From Solirubrobacterales bacterium (GTDB lineage Bacteria > Actinomycetota > Thermoleophilia > Solirubrobacterales > Solirubrobacteraceae): DNA of 64,000 bases. How positions within the stretch are numbered: position 1 is the stretch's first letter; each line of letters opens with the position of its first letter. Of the stretch, positions 1-8,862 are shown piece by piece. Under the pieces are notes generated by a model. The model saw nothing but the letters and a program-made list of their open reading frames with translations, did no database searches and was not told the DNA's origin. The translations under genes and the position numbers were made by a program. The stretch covers positions 23,866 through 87,865 of the forward strand of contig QHBW01000024.1 of assembly GCA_003244205.1 (NCBI GenBank). Direction: 5' to 3'.

Positions 1-537
1 ACGCAGCTCCACCAGCCCGCGGTCCCGCAGTCGCCGCAGGGTGTCGTGGCTGGCGGCGAGTGCCGTTACCGGCATCGGCCCCGCTTCGGCCAAGCGTGCC
101 AGCGTCTCGCGCTGGCGGCTGGTCAGCCGTGGAGTGGGGCCGTCATCCGTGGGCGCCGGCTCGCGCAGGCGGGCAACCAACGCGGTACGGCGGCGCACGC
201 GCGGTCGCGGCCCGCGACCGGTACCGGCGGGAAGCATCAGCGCGAGCGCGCGCGCGGGCGTGGAACAGGTCTCGCGCGCGAGCCACAGCGCGAGCGAGAC
301 GAGCTCGGTGGGGACGCCGAGCTCGAGCGCCTCCAGCGGGGCTGCGAGGCGCTCGGGAGGCAGCGCCGAGCGATCCGCCAGCTCCACCACAACGCCGAGC
401 ATGCGCCGGCTGGCGAAGGGGACCACCAGCAGTGAGCCAACCTGCACATCGGCGAACGCCGCAGGGAGGCTGTAGTCGAACGGCCCGCGCAGCGCCCGCG
501 CTGTGCTGAGCGGTTCAACCTTGGCGATCGCAGACAC
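1..537 (-). CDS. priA: Primosomal protein N' (PriA), N-terminal part, cut by window edge
   Basis: PriA is the replication-restart helicase that reloads the replisome at stalled forks. Only 179 codons are visible; the gene continues past position 1, so the helicase domain is not seen. The visible part contains ARALRGPFDYSLP and VGSLLVVPFASRRMLGVVVEL, which match the N-terminal 3'-DNA-end-binding domain of PriA. An in-frame TAG at 547-549 limits the start to CTG at 540 or GTG at 537; I chose GTG. No ribosome site is at normal distance; an AAGGAGG at 566-572 is 28 nt away and probably unrelated. It lies 83 nt downstream of metK on the same strand. Confidence 0.8.
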   Translation of the reverse strand, partial: MSAIAKVEPLSTARALRGPFDYSLPAAFADVQVGSLLVVPFASRRMLGVVVELADRSALPPERLAAPLEALELGVPTELVSLALWLARETCSTPARALALMLPAGTGRGPRPRVRRRTALVARLREPAPTDDGPTPRLTSRQRETLARLAEAGPMPVTALAASHDTLRRLRDRGLVELR

Positions 538-620
538 CAGCCGAGGCTAGAGGGCGTCCCGGTCGCCTCCTTGGATCCCCCCGCTCGCCAGGTCTACGGC
601 CGGAGCTGCGGGATCCGGCC

Positions 621-1859
621 TTAGGAGACCGCCTCGACCGAGCTCAGACCTGCGGCCTCGCGTAGGAGCGCCGCCTTATCGGTCTTCTCCCAAGTGAAGT
701 CGTGGTCCTCACGGCCGAAGTGGCCGTAGGCCGCGGTCTTCTGGTAGATCGGGCGATGGAGCTTCAGGTACTCGCGGAACGCGCCCGGACGAAGGTCGAA
801 GTGCTCGTCCACGAGCTGCTCGATCGTTGTCCGCGGCACGCGCTCGGTGCCGAAGGTCTCCACCATCGTCGACACCGGGTGGGCCACGCCGATTGCGTAG
901 GCGACCTGGACCTCGGCGCGGTCGGCGAGGCCGGCGGCGACGACGTTCTTGGCGACGTAGCGCGCGGCATAGGCCGCCGAGCGATCAACCTTGGAGGGAT
1001 CCTTGCCGGAGAAGGCACCCCCGCCGTGGCGAGCCGCGCCACCGTAGGTGTCGACGATGATCTTGCGTCCGGTGAGCCCGCAGTCGCCCATCGGGCCGCC
1101 GACGACGAACTTGCCGGTCGGATTGACGAGGAAGTTATGGGCGGTGCGCAACTTGCGCTCGTCGTAGAGCTCGCCAGGCAGGATTGGGTGTACGACGTGC
1201 TCCCAGAGGTCGTCGGGGATGAGCGCCTCGGCGCCCTCCTTGTGCTGGGTGGAGATGAGCACCTTCTCGACCTCGATCGGACGCCCGTTCTCATAGCGGA
1301 CGCTCACCTGGGTCTTGCCGTCCGGACGCAGGTAGGGCACGATCTCTGCCTTGCGCACGTCCGCGAGACGCTTGGCCAGCTTGTGGGCGAGCGCGATCGC
1401 CAGCGGCATCAGCTCCGGCGTCTCGCGCGTTGCGTAGCCGAACATCATCCCCTGGTCGCCAGCGCCGGCGAGGTCGAGCGCGTCGTCGTCGGCCGGGTCG
1501 GTGCGAGCCTCGAACGCCTGGTCGACGCCCTGGGCGATGTCCGGCGACTGCTTGTCGATCGCGGTGATCACCGCGCAGGTCTTGCAGTCGAAGCCGAACG
1601 TCGCGTCGTCGTAGCCGATCCGACGCACCGTCTCCCGCGCGATGTCGGGAATGTCGACATACGTCGTGGTCGTGATTTCTCCCGAGACCACGATCAAGCC
1701 AGTGTTGACCAACGTCTCGCAGGCGACGCGCCCATAGGCATCGTCGCGCAGCACGGCGTCCAGGACCCCGTCGGAGATCTGGTCGGCGATCTTGTCCGGG
1801 TGACCCTCGGTGACGGACTCCGAGGTAAAGAGGAACTCGTTTGCGGACGAGGCGTTCAT
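621..1859 (-). CDS. metK: S-adenosylmethionine synthetase
   Basis: Makes S-adenosylmethionine from methionine and ATP in the cytoplasm. The 412-residue length is normal for bacterial MetK. The N-terminus carries [16 protein letters not shown] (about residues 15-30), the middle carries [12 protein letters not shown] (methionine/ATP site, about residue 131), and [19 protein letters not shown] near residue 285 is the phosphate-binding signature. ATG start at 1859. It sits 86 nt downstream of der and upstream of priA, so it is probably part of the same long minus-strand transcript or has its own weak promoter in the gap. I looked for a SAM riboswitch in the gap and did not see one. Confidence 0.97.
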   Translation of the reverse strand: MNASSANEFLFTSESVTEGHPDKIADQISDGVLDAVLRDDAYGRVACETLVNTGLIVVSGEITTTTYVDIPDIARETVRRIGYDDATFGFDCKTCAVITAIDKQSPDIAQGVDQAFEARTDPADDDALDLAGAGDQGMMFGYATRETPELMPLAIALAHKLAKRLADVRKAEIVPYLRPDGKTQVSVRYENGRPIEVEKVLISTQHKEGAEALIPDDLWEHVVHPILPGELYDERKLRTAHNFLVNPTGKFVVGGPMGDCGLTGRKIIVDTYGGAARHGGGAFSGKDPSKVDRSAAYAARYVAKNVVAAGLADRAEVQVAYAIGVAHPVSTMVETFGTERVPRTTIEQLVDEHFDLRPGAFREYLKLHRPIYQKTAAYGHFGREDHDFTWEKTDKAALLREAAGLSSVEAVS

Positions 1860-1945
1860 GGCTGGGTCGAGTGCGTGCTCCGTGGTCGGCGAGGAAGGCG
1901 CGACAGCCTAGCGGGCGACGCCTGGCCCCCTCCCTGCTCAGTCAC

Positions 1946-3277
1946 TCAAGCGGCCCGCGTGCGCTGCCCGCGCCGCGAGCGCGGCTCACGACGCTCGACG
2001 AAGTCGATCACGAGCGGGACGCCCTCGAGGCGGTAGCGGGCACGCAGACGGTTCTCCAGGAAGTAGGCGTAGTCGCGGGTCACGCGAGCGCGGCTGTTGA
2101 TCGAGATCGCAAAGCGTGGCGGGCGCTCCCCGATCTGCGCGATGTAGAGCAGCTTGAGCCGGTGGCCGGCCTTCGCCGGCGGCTGGCGGGAGGCGACCGC
2201 CTCGGCGAGGAAGCGGTTGAGCTCGGGCGTGGGCAACCGGCTCGCGCGCCGGTCGGTAAGCGCCAGCGCCTCGTCGAGCAGGCGAGTGATGTGGCGTCCG
2301 CTGACCGCGCTGCACGTCAGCACGCGCGGGCGCAGCCGCAGCTTGGCCGCCACGCGGGCGCGCTCGTGTTCGAGGTCGCACGCGTCAGCGGCAATGTCCC
2401 ACTTGTTGAGCGCGAGCAGCGTGGCGCACCCCGCCTGCATCGCCAGATCGGCGATCCGCATGTCCTGGGCGGTGACGCCATCGGCGGCGTCGCAGACCAC
2501 GAGCGCAGCGTCCGCGCGCTCCGCGGCGCGCCGCGAGCGCAGCGCCGTGTAGTACTCAACCGACTCTGAGACCTTCGCCTGGCGACGCAACCCCGCGGTG
2601 TCAACAAGCACGAGCTCGCGCCCGGCGTGCGTTGTGCGCTCGTCGATCGCGTCGCGCGTGGTGCCTGCCAGCGGTGAGACGATCATGCGCTCGCGCCCGA
2701 GCACGCGATTCACGATGCTCGACTTGCCGACGTTGGGCCGGCCGATGACGGCGAGGCGAACCGCGTGCTCGTCGGGCTCGGGCTCATCCTCGCCGAGCGC
2801 GTCGACGACGCGGTCCAGCAGGTCGCCGGTCCCACGACCCTGCGTGGCCGACACCGGCATCGGCTCGCCGAGGCCGAGGCGGTGAAACTCCGCGGCCGAC
2901 GGCTCGTCGGCGGCGCCGTCGATCTTGTTGGCGACGACGATCACCGCGCGGCCACTGCGGCGCAGGAGGTCGGCCAACTCCTCGTCGCCCGGGCGCAGCC
3001 CCGCCTTGGCGTCGACGACGAACAACACCAGCGCGGCGTCGGCGAGCGCGGCCCGGGCCTGGTCGATGATCGACGATGCGAGCGAGTCGGGGTCCTCGAG
3101 GTCTACTCCGCCGGTGTCGATCAGCGTGAGGCGGCGGCCGTTCCAGTCGGTCGTCAGCTCCTTGCGGTCGCGGGTCACGCCCGGGCGTGCGTGCACGACA
3201 GCCTCGCGCGAGCCGCTGAGGCGGTTGACGAGGCTCGATTTGCCGACATTGGGTGAGCCTACGACGGCGACCTTCAT
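1946..3277 (-). CDS. der: Ribosome assembly GTPase Der (EngA), tandem G domains
   Basis: Der is an essential GTPase in 50S ribosomal subunit maturation. The 443-residue protein has two G domains: the first P-loop GSPNVGKS at residues 8-15 with VNKIDG later, the second P-loop GRPNVGKS near residue 176 with NKWD. A C-terminal KH-like domain ends in a basic tail. The ATG at 3277 overlaps the cmk stop (ATGA), so the two are translationally coupled, the usual actinobacterial arrangement. The reading frame stays open upstream through cmk, but that extension is only a GC-rich shadow, because the P-loop begins immediately after the 3277 start. Confidence 0.96.
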   Translation of the reverse strand: MKVAVVGSPNVGKSSLVNRLSGSREAVVHARPGVTRDRKELTTDWNGRRLTLIDTGGVDLEDPDSLASSIIDQARAALADAALVLFVVDAKAGLRPGDEELADLLRRSGRAVIVVANKIDGAADEPSAAEFHRLGLGEPMPVSATQGRGTGDLLDRVVDALGEDEPEPDEHAVRLAVIGRPNVGKSSIVNRVLGRERMIVSPLAGTTRDAIDERTTHAGRELVLVDTAGLRRQAKVSESVEYYTALRSRRAAERADAALVVCDAADGVTAQDMRIADLAMQAGCATLLALNKWDIAADACDLEHERARVAAKLRLRPRVLTCSAVSGRHITRLLDEALALTDRRASRLPTPELNRFLAEAVASRQPPAKAGHRLKLLYIAQIGERPPRFAISINSRARVTRDYAYFLENRLRARYRLEGVPLVIDFVERREPRSRRGQRTRAA

Positions 3278-3906
3278 CGCTCGGGCGTGCCGCTCGCCGA
3301 GCGTTTGCCCACGAGCGCGACGACGCGCTCCACGACCTGCTCGAGGCGTAGGCCAGTGGTATCCAGCTCGATCGCTTCGGTCGCGGCTCGCAGCGGGCTG
3401 TGCTCGCGCTCGCGGTCGCGGTCGTCGCGAGCCTCGAGCTCGCGCGTAACCGCGGCGACGTCCTCGCGACCCTCCAGCGCGCGGCGGCGAGCCCGCTCCG
3501 CAGGGGTCGCGGTCAGAAAGACCTTGAGCTCGGCCTCCGGCGCCACGACCGTGCCGATGTCGCGTCCTTCGGCGACCCAATCTCCGTCCGAGAGCAACTC
3601 GCGCTGTTTGGTCACCAGCGCTGCGCGGACCACGGGATCGGCGGCAACACGCGACGCTGCCGACGCCACGGCGCGATCCCTGATCGCCTCGGTCACGTCG
3701 CGTCCGTCGAGCAGCACGCGATCCCCCAGCTCGATCTGCAGCTCGCCGGCGATGTCGGCTGGCGGACGCCCTCGCTGCAGCGCGGCGAGCGCGACGGAGC
3801 GGTACATCGCGCCCGAGTCCAGATAGCTGAAGCCAAGCGCCGCGGCGCTCGCGCGCGCCACCGAGGACTTCCCGGCACCCGCGGGCCCGTCGATCGCGAC
3901 GATCAC
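3274..3906 (-). CDS. cmk: Cytidylate kinase
   Basis: Phosphorylates CMP/dCMP with ATP in the cytoplasm. The 210-residue protein opens with [15 protein letters not shown], a P-loop (residues 7-14) typical of this family, followed by [11 protein letters not shown], the nucleotide-monophosphate-binding element. Its ATG at 3906 overlaps the aroA stop (ATGA) and its own stop overlaps the der start, so aroA-cmk-der read as a coupled trio. Length is slightly below the usual 220-230 residues but no motif is missing. Confidence 0.95.
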   Translation of the reverse strand: MIVAIDGPAGAGKSSVARASAAALGFSYLDSGAMYRSVALAALQRGRPPADIAGELQIELGDRVLLDGRDVTEAIRDRAVASAASRVAADPVVRAALVTKQRELLSDGDWVAEGRDIGTVVAPEAELKVFLTATPAERARRRALEGREDVAAVTRELEARDDRDREREHSPLRAATEAIELDTTGLRLEQVVERVVALVGKRSASGTPER

Positions 3907-5207
3907 GCCGCGAGCCTCTCGACGTCGTCGGCAAAGCCCGGATAGGAGACCGCCGCCGCGCCCATTCCGACAACCTCTACGCCCTCGCGTGAGGCCAGGC
4001 CTGCCACTGCTCCGAGCATCGCGAGGCGATGATCGCCGCCGGAGTCGAGCGTCCCGCCGCGCAGGCCGTCGGCTTGGCCGTGAACGACGAATCCGTCGGT
4101 GATTTCTTCAATATCACCGCCCAGCCCGCGCAGACTTTGCACGACCGCAGCAATCCGGTCCGATTCCTTCAAGCGCAACTCGCCGGCGCCGCGTACGATC
4201 GTCTGGCCCTCGGCAAAGCAACCCGCGAGCGCGACAAGCGGCAGTTCGTCGATCGCCAGCGGTACCTCCGCGGGCGATACCTCGGTGCCGATCAACGGGC
4301 CATACGCGACGTCCAGCTCGGCCACCGGTTCCTCGCTCTCCTGCGCGTCGCCTTGCGCGGGAGGCTCCAGCTCGCCCTCGACGATCGCGCCCATGCGCCG
4401 GAGGATCTCGAGGTAGCCGGTGCGCGTGCGGTTGACCCCGACGTCCTGAACCACCAAGCGCGACCCGCGCACGAGCACCGCGGCGGTGATCACGAACGCG
4501 GCCGAGGAGAGGTCGCCCGGGACGTCGATCGACTCCAGCGAGAGCTCGTCGACACAGTCGACGCTGATCCTGGGCCCCTGGTGTCTCACCGCGGCACCGG
4601 CGCGTCGCAGCATGCGTTCGGTGTGGTCGCGGGTTGGGAGAGGCTCGATCACGGTCGTCGTGCCGTCAGCCGCGAGTCCGGCGATCAAAACGCAGCTCTT
4701 GACTTGGGCGGAGGCGACGGGAAGCTCGTACTCGACGCCGCGGAGACGCGCTCCGCTGATCGTGAAGGGCGCAAAGCGCCCCTCGGTGGCGTCGACGTGG
4801 GCCCCCATCAGTGCGAGCGGCGCGGCGATTCGGTCGATCGGACGGCGGCGGATCGAGGCGTCGCCGTCGAGCGTGAAGCGCAAGCCGTCCTGGGCGCCGA
4901 GCCAACCGGGGAGCAGACGGATCAAGGTGCCAGAGTTGCCGACGTCGATCGTGCTCAGCGGCTGCGCGGCGCCGCGCAGGCCAGGTCCGCGCACCAGCAG
5001 CTCGTCGGGGTGGCTCTGGATGATCACGCCGAGGGCGGTGAGCGCGGCGAGCGTGGCGTTGGTGTCGGCGGCGTCGAGGTAGTTGCGCACCCGTACAGGC
5101 TCGCCGTGCATTGCCGCGAGCAGCGCCGCGCGATGGGAGATCGACTTGTCGGGCGGCGGGCGCAGCTGTCCCCGCAGGCGTCCCGCTGGCCCGAAGCGGA
5201 CGCTCAC
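3903..5207 (-). CDS. aroA: 3-phosphoshikimate 1-carboxyvinyltransferase (EPSP synthase)
   Basis: Joins phosphoenolpyruvate to shikimate-3-phosphate in the shikimate pathway. The 434-residue protein shows the substrate-binding [14 protein letters not shown] near the N-terminus, [14 protein letters not shown] near residue 90, and the C-terminal LKESDRIAA and DHRLAM motifs, all EPSP synthase signatures. The GTG start at 5207 overlaps the stop of the DAHP synthase gene (GTGA), giving coupled translation with the first enzyme of the same pathway. Expression would therefore follow the attenuator-like region upstream of DAHP synthase. Confidence 0.96.
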   Translation of the reverse strand: MSVRFGPAGRLRGQLRPPPDKSISHRAALLAAMHGEPVRVRNYLDAADTNATLAALTALGVIIQSHPDELLVRGPGLRGAAQPLSTIDVGNSGTLIRLLPGWLGAQDGLRFTLDGDASIRRRPIDRIAAPLALMGAHVDATEGRFAPFTISGARLRGVEYELPVASAQVKSCVLIAGLAADGTTTVIEPLPTRDHTERMLRRAGAAVRHQGPRISVDCVDELSLESIDVPGDLSSAAFVITAAVLVRGSRLVVQDVGVNRTRTGYLEILRRMGAIVEGELEPPAQGDAQESEEPVAELDVAYGPLIGTEVSPAEVPLAIDELPLVALAGCFAEGQTIVRGAGELRLKESDRIAAVVQSLRGLGGDIEEITDGFVVHGQADGLRGGTLDSGGDHRLAMLGAVAGLASREGVEVVGMGAAAVSYPGFADDVERLAA

Positions 5208-6229
5208 ACTGCCGCGAGCACCTTGCCCGCCACCGCCGCCGCCCGCTTCACCTGCTCGACGTAGCCCGGGAAGTCCTCGAGGTAGAGCGCCTGCGGTCCG
5301 TCACAGATCGCCTCCTCGGGGTTGGGATGGACCTCGACGATGATGCCGTCGGCCCCGGCCGCGGCAGCGGCGAGCGACAGCGGCGTGACGAGCGAGCGTC
5401 GCCCCGCCGCGTGGCTGGGATCGACGACGACCGGCAGGTGTGTCAGCTCCTTGAGCACCGGGATCGCGGTTAGGTCGAGGGTGAAGCGATAGGCGGTTTC
5501 GAACGTGCGGATCCCCCGCTCGCAGAGGATGACCGCCTCATTTCCCTCCTTCAGCACGTACTCGGCCGCCATCAGCAGCTCCTCGAGCGTGGAGGAGAGC
5601 CCACGCTTGAGCAGCACCGGGCGCCCGGCGCGACCGACCTCGGCGAGCAGCGGGTAGTTCTGCATGTTGCGCGCGCCGATCTGGATGACGTCGGCGACCT
5701 CGAGGATCGCATCGAGGTCCCGTGTGTCCATCAGCTCGGTGACGATCGGCAGTCCGCTTTGCGCCTTCGCGTCGGCCAGCATGCGCAGACCCTCGAGTCC
5801 CAGGCCTTGGAAGGCGTATGGGGAGGTGCGCGGCTTGTAGGCGCCGCCGCGCAACATCGTGGCGCCCGCGTCGCGCACTGCCACAGCGGTAGCCAGGGTC
5901 TGGGCGTGGGTCTCCACGGTGCAGGGCCCCGCGATCAGCGCGAAGTTGGATCCACCGATCTTGCTTCCGGCGATCTCGAGCACGGTGTGCTCGCCGTGTC
6001 GCAGCTGGGTGGAGGCGAGCTTGTAGGGCTTGAGGATGGGGACGACGTTCTCGACCCCCGGCGCGCCCTCGAGCCCCAGCCGGGCCACGTGCTCGCGGTC
6101 ACCGATGGCGCCGATCAGCGTCACCTCCTCGCCCTGGGAGAGGTGCGCGCGGGCACCGACGCTCTCGACCCGCTCGATCACGTGACGGATCTGTTCCTCG
6201 GTGGCCGTCGATTTCATGACGATCATCAT
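5204..6229 (-). CDS. aroF: 3-deoxy-7-phosphoheptulonate (DAHP) synthase, AroG/KDO8P-like type with N-terminal regulatory domain
   Basis: First committed step of aromatic biosynthesis: condenses phosphoenolpyruvate with erythrose-4-phosphate. The 341-residue protein begins with a roughly 70-residue ferredoxin-like domain ([17 protein letters not shown] onward), as in the feedback-regulated Thermotoga-type enzymes, then a TIM barrel with [41 protein letters not shown] and IVEVHP. I chose ATG 6229 because AAAGGA lies about 8 nt upstream and the domain begins there. It is preceded by 340 nt without a normal-size gene that hold a leader-peptide frame and hairpins. Symbol choice among aroF/aroG/aroH is arbitrary. 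Confidence 0.93.
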   Translation of the reverse strand: MMIVMKSTATEEQIRHVIERVESVGARAHLSQGEEVTLIGAIGDREHVARLGLEGAPGVENVVPILKPYKLASTQLRHGEHTVLEIAGSKIGGSNFALIAGPCTVETHAQTLATAVAVRDAGATMLRGGAYKPRTSPYAFQGLGLEGLRMLADAKAQSGLPIVTELMDTRDLDAILEVADVIQIGARNMQNYPLLAEVGRAGRPVLLKRGLSSTLEELLMAAEYVLKEGNEAVILCERGIRTFETAYRFTLDLTAIPVLKELTHLPVVVDPSHAAGRRSLVTPLSLAAAAAGADGIIVEVHPNPEEAICDGPQALYLEDFPGYVEQVKRAAAVAGKVLAAV

Positions 6230-6426
6230 CTTCTGGTCCTTTCGCGCCGCTGGCGCCTCGAAAACTCTACGGTCTTCCCGAGCCACGACTCGCAAGGTCG
6301 GGCTCGGGGCGCGTGCCGATGGCCCGCATTGGGCGTGTGCTTGCCGGCCGGGGGCCGGCAAGGGCCCGATTGCGGCGCTCGGCCCTTAGGCCGTTTCAGT
6401 GGCGGCGCGCTGCGCCGGCCGAGCGC
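6230..6426 (-). promoter_or_regulatory. Putative attenuator and untranslated leader of the DAHP synthase operon
   Basis: This stretch between the leader-peptide stop and the DAHP synthase start has dense inverted repeats, read on the minus strand. GCGCTCGGCC (6417-6426, directly after the leader stop codon) can pair with GGCCGAGCGC (6375-6384). A small nested hairpin GGCGC/GCGCC lies at 6404-6416. A competing 5-bp hairpin at 6380-6393 uses the same 6380-6384 segment, so the two are mutually exclusive. A perfect 10-bp stem with a 3-nt loop at 6340-6362 is a strong terminator candidate but lacks a U-run. The last 110 nt before aroF show nothing further except the ribosome site. Ribosome-position-dependent folding is an inference. 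Confidence 0.6.
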
Positions 6427-6537
6427 CTAGCGAAATCGCCAGGCGGAAAAGGAGAAGAAGGAGCTGGGCGCGTAGGAGCCATCCGGCCGGCTGGGCCGGA
6501 CGGCGCTGAGGCCGTCGTGCACGCGCGAGCTTCTCAT
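6427..6537 (-). CDS. Putative aromatic-amino-acid leader peptide (36 aa)
   Basis: Short open frame between hisC and DAHP synthase: ATG at 6537, TAG ending at 6427. The 36-residue product ends SYAPSSFFSFSAWRFR, with Tyr22, Phe27, Phe28, Phe30, Trp33 and Phe35, so six of the last fifteen residues are aromatic. Such clustering upstream of an aromatic biosynthesis gene is the hallmark of ribosome-mediated attenuation: ribosome stalling on scarce charged Phe/Trp/Tyr tRNA would alter folding of the hairpins that begin right after the stop codon. There is no Shine-Dalgarno site, but a good -10 box lies 9 nt upstream, so the peptide is probably translated from a leaderless or nearly leaderless mRNA. 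Function is inferred from composition and position. Confidence 0.7.
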   Translation of the reverse strand: MRSSRVHDGLSAVRPSRPDGSYAPSSFFSFSAWRFR

Positions 6538-6546
6538 CGGCTTGGG

Positions 6547-6574
6547 TTTGTAGCAGACCGTGAGGCTCAGTCAA
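6547..6574 (-). promoter_or_regulatory. Promoter for the leader peptide and DAHP synthase operon
   Basis: On the minus strand TTGACT (6569-6574) is separated by 16 nt from TACAAA (6547-6552). The -35 box matches the housekeeping consensus at five of six positions and overlaps the hisC stop codon. Transcription would begin close to position 6540, at or within a few bases of the leader-peptide ATG at 6537. It would let DAHP synthase, aroA, cmk and der be expressed apart from hisC. Confidence 0.55.
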
Positions 6575-7686
6575 GCCGCTTGTGGCTGGGCCAGCAGCTC
6601 GGCAAGCGCTTCGAGGAAGAGACGATTCTCGCGCTCTGTGCCGACGGTTACGCGCAAGGCCCGCTCGCGCCCGAGGGCGCCCCCCGCGCGAACGAGCACG
6701 CCGCGGGCGCTCAGCCCCGCCACGATCGCGTCCTCCTCGCACCACTCGGGGAGCGTCACCCAGACGAAGTTGGCCTGCGACTCGGCATGCTTTAGGCCAA
6801 GCGCCGCAAGCCCCTCCTGCAGGCCGATGCGCCGGGCGAGCGTGCGCTCCACGCGGCGCGTTACCTCGTCGGTGTGGGCGAGCGCTTCGATCGCGGCCGC
6901 CTGCGCGAGCGCGTTGCAGGAGAACGGCTGACGCACCTTGTCGAGCGCGCGCTTGAGCGCCTCCGAGCCACAGAGGGCGAAGCCGATCCTCAGCCCGCAC
7001 AGCCCGTAGACCTTGGAGAAGGTGCGCAGCAGCATCAGGTTGGGGTGGCCGGCGAGCAGGGCGATCGAGTCGTCTGGGTCTGCGAGCAGGTTGAACTCGC
7101 AGTACGCCTCGTCCAGTACGACCGCCACATGCGGCGGGATGCGCCCGAGCATCGCCTCGATCGCCTCGAGCGGCAGCGCCGTCGAGGTGGGATTGTTGGG
7201 GTTGCAGACGATCACCAGGCGGGTGGCGGCCGTAATCTCGGCCGCGATCGTGTCGAGATCGAGGCGCTCGGCATCGTCGAGGGGCACTGCCACTGCGCGC
7301 GCGCCGGCGGCTGCGGCGAGGTGCGGGTAGACGCTGAACGACGGCCAGCCATACACCACCTCGGCGCCCGGCTCCAGCAGTGCCTCGCCAGCCGCCAGCA
7401 GCAGGTCGCAGGAGCCGTTGCCGACCGCTATGCGCGCCACCGGGACCCCGTAGCGCCCCGCGAGACGCTCGCGCAGCCTGCCAGCGGCGGGGTCGGGGTA
7501 GCGGTGCAGCGAGCCAAGCGCGCGCTCGATCGCCGCCAGCACCTCGGGCATCGGGGGCTCGGGCGACTCGTTGGAGGCGAGGTTCGCCGCAGCCGCCCGA
7601 TCGCCATAGCCGGCCGCGGTCGGGTAGACGGAGATCCGCCCGATACGGGCGGCGAACTCGACACGATGCGACGTCACGGCGGTCAT
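6571..7686 (-). CDS. hisC: Histidinol-phosphate / aromatic aminotransferase (HisC family)
   Basis: PLP-dependent class I/II aminotransferase of 371 residues. It has NLASNESPEPP near residue 40, VVYGWPSFSVYPHLA, CNPNNPTS, the DEAYCEF aspartate-tyrosine element and TFSKVYGLCGLRIGF, whose Lys should hold PLP. Family members act on histidinol phosphate or on phenylpyruvate and related keto acids. The gene overlaps aroH by 4 nt (ATGA) and lies next to DAHP synthase, with no other his gene nearby. Its role here may therefore be the last transamination to Phe/Tyr; that substrate is inferred from context, not from residues. ATG start at 7686. Confidence 0.9.
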   Translation of the reverse strand: MTAVTSHRVEFAARIGRISVYPTAAGYGDRAAAANLASNESPEPPMPEVLAAIERALGSLHRYPDPAAGRLRERLAGRYGVPVARIAVGNGSCDLLLAAGEALLEPGAEVVYGWPSFSVYPHLAAAAGARAVAVPLDDAERLDLDTIAAEITAATRLVIVCNPNNPTSTALPLEAIEAMLGRIPPHVAVVLDEAYCEFNLLADPDDSIALLAGHPNLMLLRTFSKVYGLCGLRIGFALCGSEALKRALDKVRQPFSCNALAQAAAIEALAHTDEVTRRVERTLARRIGLQEGLAALGLKHAESQANFVWVTLPEWCEEDAIVAGLSARGVLVRAGGALGRERALRVTVGTERENRLFLEALAELLAQPQAA

Positions 7687-8048
7687 TGTGCCGATTCGAG
7701 GTCTCGACGCAGCGCGCGTGCTTGGCCCAGGTAGACGTGATTGGGCTGGTGGCCCTCGGGGGCGTAGTAGTGCAGCAGCACGCGGATCACGCGTCCCAGC
7801 GCCCCGGGAACTGGGATCTCGCGTGCGCAGAGCAGCGGCACGCGATCCAAACCGAGCTCACGTGCAGCGACGGCAGGGAACTCGGCATCGAGATCGGGGG
7901 TGAGCGTGAAGATGCAGCTCACCATCCGCTCTCCGTCGAGCTCGTTGCGCGCCATCAGCTCCGTCATCAGCGCGGTGGTGGCGGCAAGGATGGCAGCCGC
8001 TTCGTTGCTCTCGGCGCTGACGGCGCCGCGAAGGGCGAACAGCCTCAT
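7683..8048 (-). CDS. aroH: Chorismate mutase, AroH type
   Basis: Converts chorismate to prephenate, the branch to Phe and Tyr. The 121-residue length and sequence (MRLFALRGAVSAESN, LVARNELD-like stretch, IFTLTPDLDAEFPA, VPLLCAREIPVPG, RVLLHYY) fit the trimeric Bacillus AroH-type mutase rather than the helical AroQ type. Arg7, the Glu/Asp-rich TPDLDAEFP stretch, the Cys-Ala-Arg-Glu element and C-terminal Arg/Tyr residues are in the expected order. It overlaps hisC by 4 nt and follows the pseudouridine synthase gene after 34 nt, so it belongs with the aromatic genes downstream. Confidence 0.93.
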   Translation of the reverse strand: MRLFALRGAVSAESNEAAAILAATTALMTELMARNELDGERMVSCIFTLTPDLDAEFPAVAARELGLDRVPLLCAREIPVPGALGRVIRVLLHYYAPEGHQPNHVYLGQARALRRDLESAQ

Positions 8049-8082
8049 GCGGGCGTCATCATCGCAGGGTCAGCGGCATCGA

Positions 8083-8787
8083 TCAGTCCTCTGCGCCGGT
8101 CGCGGCGCGCAGACGATCGACCTCGATCCCCGTCAACCGGCGGTGGCAGCCCTCCGCCAACGCGCCGAGCTCGAGTGGCCCGAAGCGGACCCGGCGCAGC
8201 GCGATCACGGGGTGTCCGACGGCGGCGCACATCCGCTTGACCTGGCGCTTGCGCCCCTCGTGGATTGTCAGCTCGATGAGGTCGGGCGCCAGCAGCCCTG
8301 CCTGCGCTGGGGCCGTAGGGCCGTCGTTGAGCGTGAGTCCGTCCCGCAGCGCCCGCAGCGCGGCGGCCGTCACGGGCGCCCCGTCGACGCGCGCGATGTA
8401 GGTCCGCGGGACCTCGAAGCGTGGGTGCGTCAGGCGGTAGGCAAGCTCGCCGTCGTTGGTGAGCAGGATCAAGCCCGAGCTGTCGGCGTCCAGGCGGCCA
8501 ACCGGATACAGGCGAGCCTGGCTCGGCACCAGCGTGGTGACCGTGGGACGCCCGTGCGTGTCCTGCGCTGTCGAGACCACGCCCGGTGGCTTGTTGACGG
8601 CGTAGACGACGCGTGCCTCGGGCGCCACCGGACGGCCGTCGACCGCGATTTCGTCCTCTACGCCCACGTCGCGGGCGGGGTCGTCGACGACGACCCCGCC
8701 CGCGGTGACGCGGCCGGCGGCGATCAGACGCTCGGCGGCGCGCCGCGAGGCGACACCGGCATGCGCGAGGTACTTGGCGAGCCGCAT
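8083..8787 (-). CDS. rluB: rRNA pseudouridine synthase, RluB/RsuA family
   Basis: Isomerises a uridine in rRNA. The 234-residue protein has an N-terminal S4 RNA-binding domain (MRLAKYLAHAGVASRRAAERL), YAVNKPPGVVST and the catalytic GRLDADSSGLILLTNDG motif, whose first Asp is the nucleophile, near residue 108. The C-terminus has IHEGRKRQVKRM and HPVIALRRVRFG, typical of RsuA/RluB/RluE/RluF. RluB is the usual Gram-positive assignment next to scpAB and cmk-der; here convergent-divergent rlmN separates it from scpB. ATG start at 8787. It is divergent from rlmN across 75 nt. Confidence 0.92.
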   Translation of the reverse strand: MRLAKYLAHAGVASRRAAERLIAAGRVTAGGVVVDDPARDVGVEDEIAVDGRPVAPEARVVYAVNKPPGVVSTAQDTHGRPTVTTLVPSQARLYPVGRLDADSSGLILLTNDGELAYRLTHPRFEVPRTYIARVDGAPVTAAALRALRDGLTLNDGPTAPAQAGLLAPDLIELTIHEGRKRQVKRMCAAVGHPVIALRRVRFGPLELGALAEGCHRRLTGIEVDRLRAATGAED

Positions 8788-8862
8788 CGGTCTTCAGCTG
8801 TGAGGGTGAGGGCCCCAGAGCCCGGGGGGCGGATTGGGCAACCAGCTTGCCACCATAGGGGC

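Noticed and set aside
566..572. AAGGAGG on the minus strand before priA
   Set aside because: It is 28 nt from the only possible priA starts and no short frame begins at proper distance from it.
1860..1945. Possible SAM riboswitch before metK
   Set aside because: The 86-nt gap is too short and has no recognisable SAM-I/II/IV core; only weak promoter-like TAGGCT is present.
702..2036. Long plus-strand open frame opposite metK (444 codons); similar ones at 28065-29747, 45028-47355 and 50895-52145
   Set aside because: High GC removes stops from antisense frames; each lies exactly over a well-recognised minus-strand gene and its translation has no family features.
3278..3973. N-terminal extension of Der into the cmk gene
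   Set aside because: The translation is Arg-rich and in the shadow of cmk; the Der P-loop begins right after ATG 3277, which overlaps the cmk stop.
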